DNA of 64,000 nucleotides, from contig JAKVOB010000001.1 in assembly GCA_022483015.1 (NCBI GenBank), forward strand, positions 1,512,902-1,576,901, in the 5' to 3' direction. Below the pieces are notes generated by a model, which ran no database searches, had not been told where the DNA came from, and saw only the letters and a list, made by a program, of their open reading frames with translations. The stretch is from Atopobiaceae bacterium (GTDB lineage Bacteria > Actinomycetota > Coriobacteriia > Coriobacteriales > Atopobiaceae). Below, one piece after another: positions 1-8,818 of this stretch; position 1 is the stretch's first letter, and each line of letters starts with the position of its first letter. The position numbers and the translations under genes were made by a program.

Positions 1-545
1 AAGTCGTGCTCCATCATGAGGTCATAGACCTGGTTGACCGTGCCGGCAGTCGAGTTCTCGACGGGGAGCACCCCGTAGGAGGCAAGTCCCTCGTCGACCG
101 CTCGGAAGACACCCTCGAAGGTGTTGAGGTAGGTGATGGTGGGGTGCTTGAAGAGACGATCGGCCGCGATCTGCGAGTAGGCGCCCTCGACGCCCTGGCA
201 TGCCACGTATGCCCGCTGGGGGAAGAGCTCCGGTGTCGTCCTGACAGCCGATTCTATCTGGCTGGCAAGCTCGCTCGTGGCCCCGAGGCGTGCGCTCTGG
301 TTGGCCTTGGAGACCTCGGTGAGTAGCCCGAAGACGAGACCGGCATAGGTCTGGAGGTCCTCGGGGACCTTGTCGCACACGTCCGAGAGGTGCTGACGCT
401 CGCGGGTGCGATCGAGCACGGGGAGGTCATGGGCCCGCTTGTAGTCGGCGATGTCGTTCGTGACGCCCATCCGCTCGCAGAAGAGGGAGCGGATCTCGTC
501 GTCGATGGAGTCGATGCGCGCACGGGCGCTCGTGAGGTCTTCCAT
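1..545 (-). CDS. pheA: Bifunctional chorismate mutase / prephenate dehydratase, 3' part outside window
   Basis: Converts chorismate to prephenate and then phenylpyruvate, the committed branch to phenylalanine. The ATG is at 545 on the minus strand and the frame is open to the window edge, giving 181 residues. Residues 1-90 look like an AroQ-type helical chorismate mutase (RIDSIDDEIRSLFCERM, then Lys36 and an RTRER segment). From about residue 111 the prephenate dehydratase domain starts (VACQGVEGAYSQ, then VLPVENSTAG). The rest of that domain and any ACT regulatory domain lie outside. It is last in the aromatic operon, 42 nt after aroC. No frame break is seen in the visible part. Confidence 0.93.
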   Translation of the reverse strand, partial: MEDLTSARARIDSIDDEIRSLFCERMGVTNDIADYKRAHDLPVLDRTRERQHLSDVCDKVPEDLQTYAGLVFGLLTEVSKANQSARLGATSELASQIESAVRTTPELFPQRAYVACQGVEGAYSQIAADRLFKHPTITYLNTFEGVFRAVDEGLASYGVLPVENSTAGTVNQVYDLMMEHD

Positions 546-587
546 GGGGGTCCTATTCTCGAGGGGACAGATGCTTCTGGGCCTAGC

Positions 588-1742
588 TTACCCCTCGCAG
601 GAGGCTGGCTCGGCGTCGGTGTGGCGATCTGGGTCGGCAGGCCAGGTGAGCAGCGCGTCGAGGAGCGTGAGCGCGCAGACCGCCTCGACCACGGGCGCGG
701 CGCGTGGCGCGATGCAGGGGTCGTGGCGTCCGTGGACGGCGAGTCGGCATGCCTCACCGGTGCGGAGGTCGACGGAGTCCTGTTCGCGCCCGATGCTTGC
801 CGTCGGCTTCACGGCCACGCGGAAGCGGATGGGTGCCCCGGTGGTGATGCCTCCGAGGATGCCGCCGGCGTCGTTCTTGGCGGGGAGGGGACCCGAGGGC
901 GAGGGAACGTAGGGGTCGTTGTGTGCGCTCCCACGCATCCCGGCCGCCTCGAAGCCGGCGCCGAACTCTATCGCCTTCACCGCAGGTATCGCGAAGGCCG
1001 CTCGGGACAGGAGGTTCTCGATGCCATCGGCCATGGGGGAGCCGACGCCGCAGGGCATCCCGCTGGCGACGCACTCGATGGTGCCCCCCACCGAGTCGGC
1101 ATCCTTGCGGGCGGCCTCGATGGCCTCCCTCATACGCTCACCGGCCGACTCGTCGAGAACGGGGAAGGCCGCCTCCGAAAGAACGGTCATCTGCCGTGCG
1201 AGCCGGTCCTGCGAGTCGGGCGTGAGCTCGCGCCATGAGAGGGGCTCGTCGACCACCCCCGCGACCGACGAGAGGTGGGCCGCGACGCGCACGCCACGGG
1301 CCTCGAGCATCTGGAGGCAGATCCCCCCAGCCACACAGAGCGGAGCGGTGAGCCGCCCGGAGAAGTGGCCGCCGCCAGCCACGTCCTGGGCACCGTGCCA
1401 CTTGGCCTGCGCGACGAGGTCGGCATGCCCAGGACGTGGGACGGATGCGACCTGGGCATAGTCCTGCGAGCGTGTGTCGGTGTTCTCGATCACGGCAGCG
1501 AGTGGCGCACCACAGGTGAGGCCCTCCCGGTCGAGGCCTGAGACGATGCGTGGGGTGTCGGCCTCGTGGCGCGTGGTCGCCCAGGGCCCCTGCCCGGGGG
1601 CCCTTCTCGCCATGAGGTGGGCAAGTGCGTCGAGGTCCACAGGGAACCCGGAGGGGAGTCCCTCTATGACGCATCCGATGGCAGGTGAGTGGGACTGTCC
1701 GAAGACGGAGACCCTCACGGTCGTACCGAGCATCGAAGGCAT
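588..1742 (-). CDS. aroC: Chorismate synthase
   Basis: Catalyses the FMN-dependent anti-1,4 elimination of phosphate from EPSP to give chorismate, the last shared step of aromatic synthesis. The 384-residue product has the usual family length. It carries the N-terminal FGQSHS signature (GESHG in many species), the AGGGHFSGRLTAP segment and the C-terminal GRHDPCIAPRAAPVVEA signature. It starts only 6 nt after the aroA stop, so translation is probably coupled. It belongs to the minus-strand operon aroF-tyrA-aroB-aroA-aroC-pheA. Confidence 0.96.
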   Translation of the reverse strand: MPSMLGTTVRVSVFGQSHSPAIGCVIEGLPSGFPVDLDALAHLMARRAPGQGPWATTRHEADTPRIVSGLDREGLTCGAPLAAVIENTDTRSQDYAQVASVPRPGHADLVAQAKWHGAQDVAGGGHFSGRLTAPLCVAGGICLQMLEARGVRVAAHLSSVAGVVDEPLSWRELTPDSQDRLARQMTVLSEAAFPVLDESAGERMREAIEAARKDADSVGGTIECVASGMPCGVGSPMADGIENLLSRAAFAIPAVKAIEFGAGFEAAGMRGSAHNDPYVPSPSGPLPAKNDAGGILGGITTGAPIRFRVAVKPTASIGREQDSVDLRTGEACRLAVHGRHDPCIAPRAAPVVEAVCALTLLDALLTWPADPDRHTDAEPASCEG

Positions 1743-1748
1743 GTCAGG

Positions 1749-3059
1749 TCACGCTCCCAACGTCGTGACCGAGCCACCGAGGGTGGCAAGGTCCTGGAAG
1801 AACCCCGGATAGGACTTGGCCACGCACTCGGCATGGAGGATGGTCACCGGCGCGGATGAGCGCACGGAGCAGATGGCGGCCATCATGGCGATGCGGTGGT
1901 CGTTTGACGGGTCGATGGTGCCACCCGCGAGCGAGGGTACCCCGTGGATGGTGATGGTGTCAGCCGACGCCGTGATGTCCGCGCCGAGCGTGGACAGGAC
2001 GTCGCAGACCGTGCTCACACGGTCGGACTCCTTGAGACGGAGTCGTCCGACGCCGTGAATCGCGGTGGTGCCCTCGGCCACGCTCGCCACGGCGGCGATG
2101 GGGGGCACGAGGTCGGGGATGTCAGATGCGTCGATGTCACTGCCGGCGAGGTGGTCGAAGCTCACCGCCGCCGTGGTGTGCTGTCGGCTCACGCGGGCCC
2201 CGAGCCGTGCAAGCGCCCCGAGGATCGCTCGGTCGCCTTGGGCACTCGAGAGGTCGAGGCCGGTGACGCCGACCCCATGCCCGGCCATGGCACCGGCGGC
2301 AAGCCAGAAGGCAGACCCGGACCAGTCCCCCTCGACCTCGCATGTTCCCGGTGAGGTGTAGGGGGTCGAAGGAGAGACGGCGAAACTCGTCTCCCCCTCG
2401 ACCTGCTTGTCCTCGGCGACGATGACCCCGAACGACTCGAGCGCCGCGCGAGTGAGGCTCACGTACGGCCTGCTCTCGAGTCGGCCCGTGACCCTGAGCT
2501 CACTGGGGGAGGCCAGCAGCGGGAAGGCGAGCAGAAGGCCGCTCACGAACTGTGACGAGACGTCACCGGGAAGCACGTAGGCTCCCGGCCTGAGGCGTCC
2601 GGACACCGTGAGCGGGAGGGAACCCTCTGGGGAGAGCGTACAACCGTTGCGGACGAGCTCCTCGTAGAGGGGCGAGAGCGGACGGTCTGCGAGCCTGCCA
2701 TGACCCGTGAGGGTCGCCCCATGTCCAAGGGCACACACCACGGGGAGCAGGAAGCGGAGGGTCGATCCCGACTCGCCGCAGTCGACGAGCGCGCCTGCGG
2801 CCGACGAGCGTAGGTTGTCGGTGGCACTCGTGCCGGGGATGGGGACGACGTCGAAGCCGTCAGGGGTGGGCCTGACCTTTGCGCCGAGTGCCTCGAGGGC
2901 ACCTGATGTGGCCTCGATGTCTGCCGACGTCGTCCTGCAGCGTATGCGCGTGGGGCCTGAGGAGAGGGCGGCGCAGATCAGGAGGCGGTGCGCCATCGAC
3001 TTCGAGGCGATGGCGTCGATGGTGCCGGCAAGCGTGCCGGGGGCGACGATGGCGTCCAT
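1749..3059 (-). CDS. aroA: 3-phosphoshikimate 1-carboxyvinyltransferase (EPSP synthase)
   Basis: Transfers the enolpyruvyl group of PEP to shikimate 3-phosphate. The ATG at 3059 begins MDAIVAPG; a longer frame upstream lies inside aroB and is not used. The 436-residue protein has the substrate-binding SKS near the N-terminus, a CGESGSTLRFL segment of the kind common in Firmicutes enzymes, GDVSSQFVSG, RLKESDR and SNDHRIAMM. The start lies one base beyond the aroB stop, so the two genes are translationally linked. Confidence 0.95.
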   Translation of the reverse strand: MDAIVAPGTLAGTIDAIASKSMAHRLLICAALSSGPTRIRCRTTSADIEATSGALEALGAKVRPTPDGFDVVPIPGTSATDNLRSSAAGALVDCGESGSTLRFLLPVVCALGHGATLTGHGRLADRPLSPLYEELVRNGCTLSPEGSLPLTVSGRLRPGAYVLPGDVSSQFVSGLLLAFPLLASPSELRVTGRLESRPYVSLTRAALESFGVIVAEDKQVEGETSFAVSPSTPYTSPGTCEVEGDWSGSAFWLAAGAMAGHGVGVTGLDLSSAQGDRAILGALARLGARVSRQHTTAAVSFDHLAGSDIDASDIPDLVPPIAAVASVAEGTTAIHGVGRLRLKESDRVSTVCDVLSTLGADITASADTITIHGVPSLAGGTIDPSNDHRIAMMAAICSVRSSAPVTILHAECVAKSYPGFFQDLATLGGSVTTLGA

Positions 3060-3060
3060 A

Positions 3061-4170
3061 TCAGCGCTCCTTGGTGCCGCAACCGGCATCGATGATGCTT
3101 GCGAGCCGCTCGCAGGAGACCTTCTCGACCGAGACCGAGCCGATGGCGTGGGGCACGACGATGTTGATCGAGTCTCCGTGGCGCTTCTTGTCCGAATGGG
3201 CGAGGCGGAGCAGCACGGAGTGGTCCACGTCCGTGTCGGTGGGGAGGCCATAGCGAGCGACGATGGTCGTTATGCGGCGCGCCACGTCCTCGTCCGTCTC
3301 CCCGAGTCGTGCGAGTCCCCGAGCCATGCAGCACATGCCCGCGGCCACGCTCGAACCATGCCCGAGGTGGTAGTCGCTTGCCGCCTCGATGGCGTGGCCG
3401 ATCGTGTGGCCGAGGTTCAGGGTCTGTCTGAGACCCTGTTCGCGCTCGTCGGCGTCGACCACGTCTCGCTTGATCTCCACGTTCCTGGCGACGATGCGCA
3501 CCAGTGCGTCGCGGCTGAGGTCTCCACCGTTCAGTGGCGTCCGTCCGAGCTCGTCGAACAGGGCGGGGTCTGACAGGACGGCATGCTTGATGACCTCACC
3601 GCAGGAGTCGGTGATGAGGTCGTGGCTGATCGTGTCGAGGCAGTCGACGTCGGCGACCACGATCGAAGGCTGGAAGAACGCTCCTGCGAGGTTCTTTCCA
3701 GCCTCGAGGTCCACCGCGGTCTTGCCGCCGACGGAGGAGTCGACCATGGCGAGGAGCGAGGTGGGGACCTGCGCCACCTCGCAGCCCCTGAGATAGGTTG
3801 CGGCGGCGAAGCCTGCCATGTCACCGGTGACGCCCCCTCCCAGCGCGACGATGCAGTCGTCCCGGGTGAGGCCTGCCGCGGCGAGGCCCTCGAGGAGCTT
3901 GCCATAGGTGGAGATGCGCTTTGAGGCCTCGCCGGCCGGGAATGTGAGCAATGCCGTCTTCCAACCTGCCGATGCGAGGGATGCTAGCACGCGGTCGGCG
4001 TAGAGCTGAGCGACCGTGGAGTCGGAGATGACGCAGGCGACCTCACCGGTGCAGGCCTCTCGGACGAGGGGGCCCACCTGCTCGAGCATCCCGCTCCCCA
4101 CGTGCACGTCATAGGTGCGTGAGGGAGTGTCCACGGTGACGATGCGTTCCTGGACCGGCATGCCTGTCAT
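3061..4170 (-). CDS. aroB: 3-dehydroquinate synthase
   Basis: Cyclises DAHP to 3-dehydroquinate using NAD and a divalent metal. The 369-residue product has the nucleotide-binding GGGVTGDMAGF loop, the MVDSSVGGKTAVD segment with its catalytic lysine, and the metal-binding HTIGHAIE. The chosen ATG at 4170 overlaps the tyrA stop as ATGA; an in-frame ATG four codons in is the alternative. The longer upstream frame belongs to tyrA in another phase. No aroK fusion is present, although aroK is a frequent neighbour elsewhere. Confidence 0.95.
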   Translation of the reverse strand: MTGMPVQERIVTVDTPSRTYDVHVGSGMLEQVGPLVREACTGEVACVISDSTVAQLYADRVLASLASAGWKTALLTFPAGEASKRISTYGKLLEGLAAAGLTRDDCIVALGGGVTGDMAGFAAATYLRGCEVAQVPTSLLAMVDSSVGGKTAVDLEAGKNLAGAFFQPSIVVADVDCLDTISHDLITDSCGEVIKHAVLSDPALFDELGRTPLNGGDLSRDALVRIVARNVEIKRDVVDADEREQGLRQTLNLGHTIGHAIEAASDYHLGHGSSVAAGMCCMARGLARLGETDEDVARRITTIVARYGLPTDTDVDHSVLLRLAHSDKKRHGDSINIVVPHAIGSVSVEKVSCERLASIIDAGCGTKER

Positions 4171-5042
4171 CGGCGTTCGGCCTCCCTCTTGAGGCGGTCG
4201 CCCTCGGCGAGAAGACCGGTCAGGGCCTCCTCGTCGCGGGCGTCGATCGCATCCTTGAAGCGGCCGAGCTCGTCGATGAGATGCCCGACCTCGAAGGACA
4301 GGTTGTCGGCATCGTCGATGAACAGCTCGCTCCACATGGTCGGGTTGCAGCGTGCGACGCGTGTGAGGTCCTTGTAGGAGCCAGCCGAGAACCCACCCTG
4401 GTGGGCGGCGGTCGGGCTCTTCACGTAGGCGTTCGACACCACGTGCGCCAGCTGCGACGTGAATGCGATGAGCTCGTCATGACGCTTCGGCGTGGTGATC
4501 GAGAACTCGCCGAACCCGCAGGGCCCCAGCAGGCGCTCGAGGCGGTCGAGCACCTCGAGGCGGTCGACGTCGTCCATGTCCGTGGGCGGGCAGAGCACCA
4601 TGGGTGCCCCATGGTAGAGGTTCGCACGTGAGTGAGCGTACCCGGCATACTGGGTGCCAGCCATGGGATGTGCGCCACAGAAGGTGAAGGGGTGCCCCTG
4701 GGCGACCTCGAAGCACCTCTCGCAGACCACGCGCTTCACCCCTGCCGCATCAATGACGATGGCGCCGGGGGCGATGTCGTCGACGTGCGCTGAGAGCCAG
4801 TCCACGCAGGCCTCCGGGAACAGGGAGACGATGACGAGCTCGCAGGTGGAAATCACCTCGTCGGTGAGCTCACCGGTGATGGTGTCTATGCATGCCAGCT
4901 CGGTGACCTCATGCGTGCGGTTCCAGGCATAGACATCCGAGCCGGCCTTGGCAAAGGCCTTGGCGAACGATCCCCCGATGAGGCCGAGCCCGACGACGCC
5001 CACGCGCCCGGGGACGTACGTGTCCGTGACGCCTTTCCCCAT
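4167..5042 (-). CDS. tyrA: Prephenate dehydrogenase
   Basis: Oxidatively decarboxylates prephenate to 4-hydroxyphenylpyruvate, the tyrosine branch. The 291-residue protein opens with a Rossmann dinucleotide motif (VGVVGLGLIGGSFA) and has the active-site segment CGAHPMAGTQYAGY, followed by the helical dimerisation half with TPKRHDELIAFTSQLAH. The ATG at 5042 lies just past the aroF stop; an in-frame TTG at 5051 is a weaker alternative. There is no C-terminal ACT domain, so tyrosine feedback control on this chain is not evident. Confidence 0.93.
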   Translation of the reverse strand: MGKGVTDTYVPGRVGVVGLGLIGGSFAKAFAKAGSDVYAWNRTHEVTELACIDTITGELTDEVISTCELVIVSLFPEACVDWLSAHVDDIAPGAIVIDAAGVKRVVCERCFEVAQGHPFTFCGAHPMAGTQYAGYAHSRANLYHGAPMVLCPPTDMDDVDRLEVLDRLERLLGPCGFGEFSITTPKRHDELIAFTSQLAHVVSNAYVKSPTAAHQGGFSAGSYKDLTRVARCNPTMWSELFIDDADNLSFEVGHLIDELGRFKDAIDARDEEALTGLLAEGDRLKREAERR

Positions 5043-5043
5043 G

Positions 5044-6063
5044 CTAGTCAAGGTCCTTCGTGACGGCCTCGCGCACGAGTGCGATGCGCCTCATGAGGGC
5101 GGCGAACATCTCGGGAGTCAGTGCCTGGCCGCCATCGGACCATGCATGCGAGGGATCGTCATGGACCTCGATCTCGAGCGCATCCGCGCCGGCCGCGGTG
5201 GCCGCGAGTGCCATCGGCGAGACATAGCGGGTGTAGCCCGTGGAATGGCTGGGGTCCGCCACCACGGGGAGATGCGTGAGGTGGTGCAGCACGGGGACCG
5301 CGTTCAGGTCGAAGGTGTTCCTAGTGCGCGTCTCGAAGGTGCGGATACCCCTCTCGCAGAGGATGACGTTCTCATTGCCCTCGCTCATGATGTACTCGGC
5401 GGCCATGAGCAGCTCGTCTATCGTGCCGGCCATGCCGCGCTTCAGCAGGACGGGAATCTGGGTGCGTCCGACCTCCTTCAGGAGCGGGAAGTTCTGCGCG
5501 TTCCTGGCACCGATCTGCATGACGTCGATCTTCTTGTCTACGAAGAGCTGCACGTCACGCGGGTCCATGACCTCGGTGACGATGGGCATGTCGAGCTCCG
5601 CCGAGGCCTCGAGGAGCAGGTCGAGGCCGGCCTCTCCCATGCCCTGGCAGGCGTACGGCGAGGTCCTGGGCTTGAAGGCGCCGCCTCGGAGCATGGTGGC
5701 CCCGGCTGCATGGACCGCACGGGCGATGGTGATGAGGTTGTCGCCCTCGACCGAGCAGGGGCCCGCGATGACCTGGAAGTTGCCGCCGCCGATGGAGATG
5801 CCATGGCCGCAGTCGATGACGGAGTCCTCGGGATGGAACTTGCGGTTGGCCTTCTTGAACGGCTCCGAGACGCGTTGGACGCGCTCGACGATGTCCATGC
5901 TCTCGAGCAGGTAGGGGTCGATGACCGAGGTGTCACCGATGAGACCCACGATGATCTCGTTCTCGCCCTTCGAGATGTTGGTCGTGAGCCCCTTGTTCTC
6001 GACCCAGGTGATGAAGTGGTCGAGCTGCTCTTGGGTGGCGCTTTCCTTGATGACGGCAATCAT
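5044..6063 (-). CDS. aroF: 3-deoxy-7-phosphoheptulonate (DAHP) synthase, type I-beta
   Basis: Condenses PEP with erythrose 4-phosphate, the entry reaction of the shikimate pathway. The 339-residue protein starts at the ATG at 6063 (MIAVIKESATQEQ). Residues 1-75 resemble the ferredoxin-like regulatory domain of the Thermotoga-type enzymes. The TIM barrel follows, with VIAGPCSVE, GGAFKPRTSPYACQG, EVMDPRD, LLKRGM and ADPSHSTG. The regulatory domain suggests feedback inhibition by an aromatic amino acid. As first gene of the operon it should carry the operon promoter within 6064-6227, but I see no convincing minus-strand promoter there. Confidence 0.94.
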   Translation of the reverse strand: MIAVIKESATQEQLDHFITWVENKGLTTNISKGENEIIVGLIGDTSVIDPYLLESMDIVERVQRVSEPFKKANRKFHPEDSVIDCGHGISIGGGNFQVIAGPCSVEGDNLITIARAVHAAGATMLRGGAFKPRTSPYACQGMGEAGLDLLLEASAELDMPIVTEVMDPRDVQLFVDKKIDVMQIGARNAQNFPLLKEVGRTQIPVLLKRGMAGTIDELLMAAEYIMSEGNENVILCERGIRTFETRTRNTFDLNAVPVLHHLTHLPVVADPSHSTGYTRYVSPMALAATAAGADALEIEVHDDPSHAWSDGGQALTPEMFAALMRRIALVREAVTKDLD

Positions 6064-6210
6064 GCGGTCTCCCGTCTGCGTCCCGAGGGCGCAGGTAGCT
6101 ATGTGGCTTTGGCAGTCGATGGTACTACAAGATGGGCTGCGGTCGGTCGCCTTGCGTGCAAGCACGTCCGACCTAGGGCGTATGCGATGGCGGGGGAGGG
6201 GCTTTTGCCC

Positions 6211-6216
6211 TATACT
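6211..6216 (+). promoter_or_regulatory. Candidate -10 box for tRNA-Arg
   Basis: TATACT stands 11 nt before the tRNA 5' end, a normal distance for a stable-RNA promoter. The sequence about 17 nt upstream (TGGCGG) is a poor -35. The rest of the aroF-tRNA gap from 6064 shows no gene. Confidence 0.5.
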
Positions 6217-6227
6217 CTGTGGCCGTC

Positions 6228-6304
6228 GCCCTCTTAGCTCAGTGGATTAGAGCGTTCGCCTCCGGAGCGAAAGGCCGTGGGTTCGAGCCCCACAGAGGGC
6301 ACCA
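6228..6304 (+). tRNA. tRNA-Arg (anticodon CCG)
   Basis: A complete cloverleaf can be drawn. The acceptor GCCCTCT pairs with AGAGGGC, the anticodon stem is TTCGC/GCGAA around the loop CTCCGGA (anticodon CCG), and the T-arm carries GTTCGAGCC. The CCA end is encoded at 6302-6304. It reads CGG arginine codons. The stretch from 6305 to the ATPase start at 6413 holds only that gene's leader. Confidence 0.96.
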
Positions 6305-6412
6305 GACGCAACGTGACGGGCCTCCCCTCGGGGAGGTCCGCTTGATATGGGGACGCCATGCGCATCTTCCTACGTCCCCTCCGGGTCATGTCGGATCGCA
6401 CGAGAGGACCAG

Positions 6413-8818
6413 ATGTCTCAGACAGGTGAGCGGACAGGCTCGGCTACGGAGGACCCCGGCCTCACCTCGGCCGAGGTCGAGGCCCTCGTCGCGGCCGGGA
6501 AGACCAACGTCGACACCAACGTGAAGACGAAGTCCGTGGGCGCCATCGTGCGGGAGCATACCTGCACCCTCTTCAATGGGGTGAACGCCGCGCTCGCGCT
6601 CCTCGTCCTTACGACTGGCTCCTTGCGCAACCTCCTGTTCGTCTGGGTCGTCATCGCGAACCTCGTCATCGGCGTCGTGCAGGAGCTCCGGTCCAAGGCG
6701 ACCGTCGACCGTCTCTCCGTCCTTGCGGCCCATGACGTGCGGGTCCGCCGCGACGGGGAGGTCACGCGCGTCCCGTCTGCCGGCGTCGTCCTTGGTGACC
6801 TCCTAGTCCTGGGGAGGGGCGAGCAGGTACCAGTCGATGCCGAGGTCGTCTCGGGCGAGGCCTCGCTCAACGAGAGCCTCCTCACAGGAGAGAGCACGCC
6901 CCTTCCCAAGGCCGTCGGGGACCAGCTCATGAGCGGGAGTTTCATCGACTCGGGGACCCTCGTGGCCCGGGTCACGAGGGTCGGTGCCGAGAGCTACGCG
7001 GCACGCATCAATGCCGAGGCCAAGTACGTGAAGACCCCGAACTCAGAGATCATGGCCACGCTGCGTGCGATCATACGGCTCGCGACCTACCTGCTGGCGC
7101 CTCTGGGCGTCGGCCTCTTCCTGAGGACGTTCCTGACTGGCGAGACCTTGAGCGGTGCCATCCTCACCACCGTGGCCGCCGTGGTGGGCATGATCCCCCA
7201 GGGGCTTGTGCTGCTCACCTCGACGGTGCTTGCCATCGCGACGATTCGCCTGGCCCGCCAGAAGGTGCTCATCCAGCAGTTCTACTGTATCGAGACCCTT
7301 GCGCGGGTCGATGTGCTGTGCCTCGACAAGACCGGCACCATCACATCGGGGGCCATGGAGGTCGAGCGCTGCGAGGCGGTGGTGCCATCGGATGGCCCTG
7401 GCGCCCTGGAAGGTGCGCTCTCGACCCTCGCCCATGCCCAGGACGACGATGCCAACGAGACCGCCGCCGCGATCCTCTCATATGTGGATGGCAAGGGGGT
7501 CTCCCCGATGCCGACGCTGCGCTGCGTGCCCTTCTCGTCCTCCCGGAAGTACTCCGGTTGCGTCACGGCCGATGGCTGCCTCGTCATGGGCGCGGCGCAG
7601 TTCGTCATGGGAGATGCCTCCGCCGATGTCTCAGACAGGCTTCGTTCCTTCGGCCCGATGTCCCGCGTCCTGGTGGTCTGCTCCTGCGACGGCTTCGACG
7701 ACGAGGGCCTGATCGAGGGCGACGTCAGGCTCCTGGGGTTCGTGGCCATCCGCGACCAGATACGTCCCAATGCCGCCAAGACCATCTCCTACTTCTGCGA
7801 GCAGGGCGTCGCGCTCAATGTCATCTCGGGGGACGATCCCGCCACGGTCTCTGCGATCGCTTCCCACGTGGGGGTCCCGGGTGCCGAGCGGTGGGTCGAT
7901 GCGACCACGCTTGACTCGCCGGAGAGGCTCGCCGCGTCCGTGGGGGAGTACCACGTGTTCGGACGCGTCACCCCCCAGCAGAAGCGCGACCTTCTCCGTG
8001 CCCTCAAGGAGCAGGGGCACACGGTCGCGATGACGGGCGACGGCGTCAACGACGTGCTGGCGCTCAAGGATGCCGACTGCTCGGTGGCGATGGCCTCCGG
8101 CTCCGACGCCGCCAGGAACGTCGCCGAGGTCGTCCTCGTCGACAACGACTTCGCTCACATGCCCGAGGTCGTGGCCGAGGGTCGTCGGTCCATCAACAAC
8201 CTCCAGCGGTCGGCCTCGCTCTTCCTGGTGAAGACGCTCTTCTCGGCGGTGCTTGCCCTGGTGTGCATCGTGAACCCGCCGTATCCCTTCCTGCCGATAC
8301 AGATGAGCCTGATCTCGGCAGCGATCATCGGCGTGCCTTCGTTCGTGCTCGCGCTCGAGCCCAACCATGAGCGCGTCACGGGAGACTTCCTCGTGAACGT
8401 CCTGTGCAGGTCGATCCCCGCAGCAATCGTCGTGTCCGTCGCGGTCGCGGTGACGACGTGCACATCCGGCATGACGGGGTTCTCGTATGGGGAGGTCTCC
8501 ACCCTCTGCCTCATGATCACGGCGACGGTGGGCCTCTGCCTCATCGCGAGGATATCCTCCCCGCTGAACCCGCTCCGGTGCGCCCTGCTCGCCGTCTGCA
8601 TCGCTATGGTCCTTGGTGGATGCACGGTGGCCAGGGACTTCTTCGAGGTCTCCTACCTGACGTTTCAGATGTGGGTCTTCTTGGCCGTCACGCTCTGTGT
8701 CGGCCTCGTCGCGTTTAATCTCTTGTACGACCGGTTCGCGAGGAGCGCCGAGGCCGGGACCGGCCTCATGCGCCTCGTGAGTGACTTGGAGGAGAAGTAT
8801 GCCAGAGCAAGGTCTTAG
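6413..8818 (+). CDS. Cation-translocating P-type ATPase (CtpE/YfgQ-like)
   Basis: An 801-residue P-type ATPase that should move a cation across the cytoplasmic membrane using a phospho-aspartate intermediate. Visible signatures are the actuator TGES (158-161), the phosphorylation site DKTGT with Asp305, and the hinge MTGDGVND (540-547). Paired helices precede the actuator and six or so membrane segments follow the hinge. There is no N-terminal heavy-metal CxxC domain, so Cu/Zn/Cd export is unlikely. Length and the GMIPQGLVLLTS segment recall mycobacterial CtpE, reported as a calcium transporter, but substrate cannot be read from the sequence. The ATG at 6413 (MSQTGE) follows a weak GAGAGGA. 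The last 20 bp overlap the aconitase start. Confidence 0.88.
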   Translation: MSQTGERTGSATEDPGLTSAEVEALVAAGKTNVDTNVKTKSVGAIVREHTCTLFNGVNAALALLVLTTGSLRNLLFVWVVIANLVIGVVQELRSKATVDRLSVLAAHDVRVRRDGEVTRVPSAGVVLGDLLVLGRGEQVPVDAEVVSGEASLNESLLTGESTPLPKAVGDQLMSGSFIDSGTLVARVTRVGAESYAARINAEAKYVKTPNSEIMATLRAIIRLATYLLAPLGVGLFLRTFLTGETLSGAILTTVAAVVGMIPQGLVLLTSTVLAIATIRLARQKVLIQQFYCIETLARVDVLCLDKTGTITSGAMEVERCEAVVPSDGPGALEGALSTLAHAQDDDANETAAAILSYVDGKGVSPMPTLRCVPFSSSRKYSGCVTADGCLVMGAAQFVMGDASADVSDRLRSFGPMSRVLVVCSCDGFDDEGLIEGDVRLLGFVAIRDQIRPNAAKTISYFCEQGVALNVISGDDPATVSAIASHVGVPGAERWVDATTLDSPERLAASVGEYHVFGRVTPQQKRDLLRALKEQGHTVAMTGDGVNDVLALKDADCSVAMASGSDAARNVAEVVLVDNDFAHMPEVVAEGRRSINNLQRSASLFLVKTLFSAVLALVCIVNPPYPFLPIQMSLISAAIIGVPSFVLALEPNHERVTGDFLVNVLCRSIPAAIVVSVAVAVTTCTSGMTGFSYGEVSTLCLMITATVGLCLIARISSPLNPLRCALLAVCIAMVLGGCTVARDFFEVSYLTFQMWVFLAVTLCVGLVAFNLLYDRFARSAEAGTGLMRLVSDLEEKYARARS

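Noticed and set aside
4948-6237. 429-codon plus-strand frame over aroF/tyrA
   Set aside because: Mirror frame of the aromatic operon, also running into the tRNA promoter; the minus-strand enzymes are certain.
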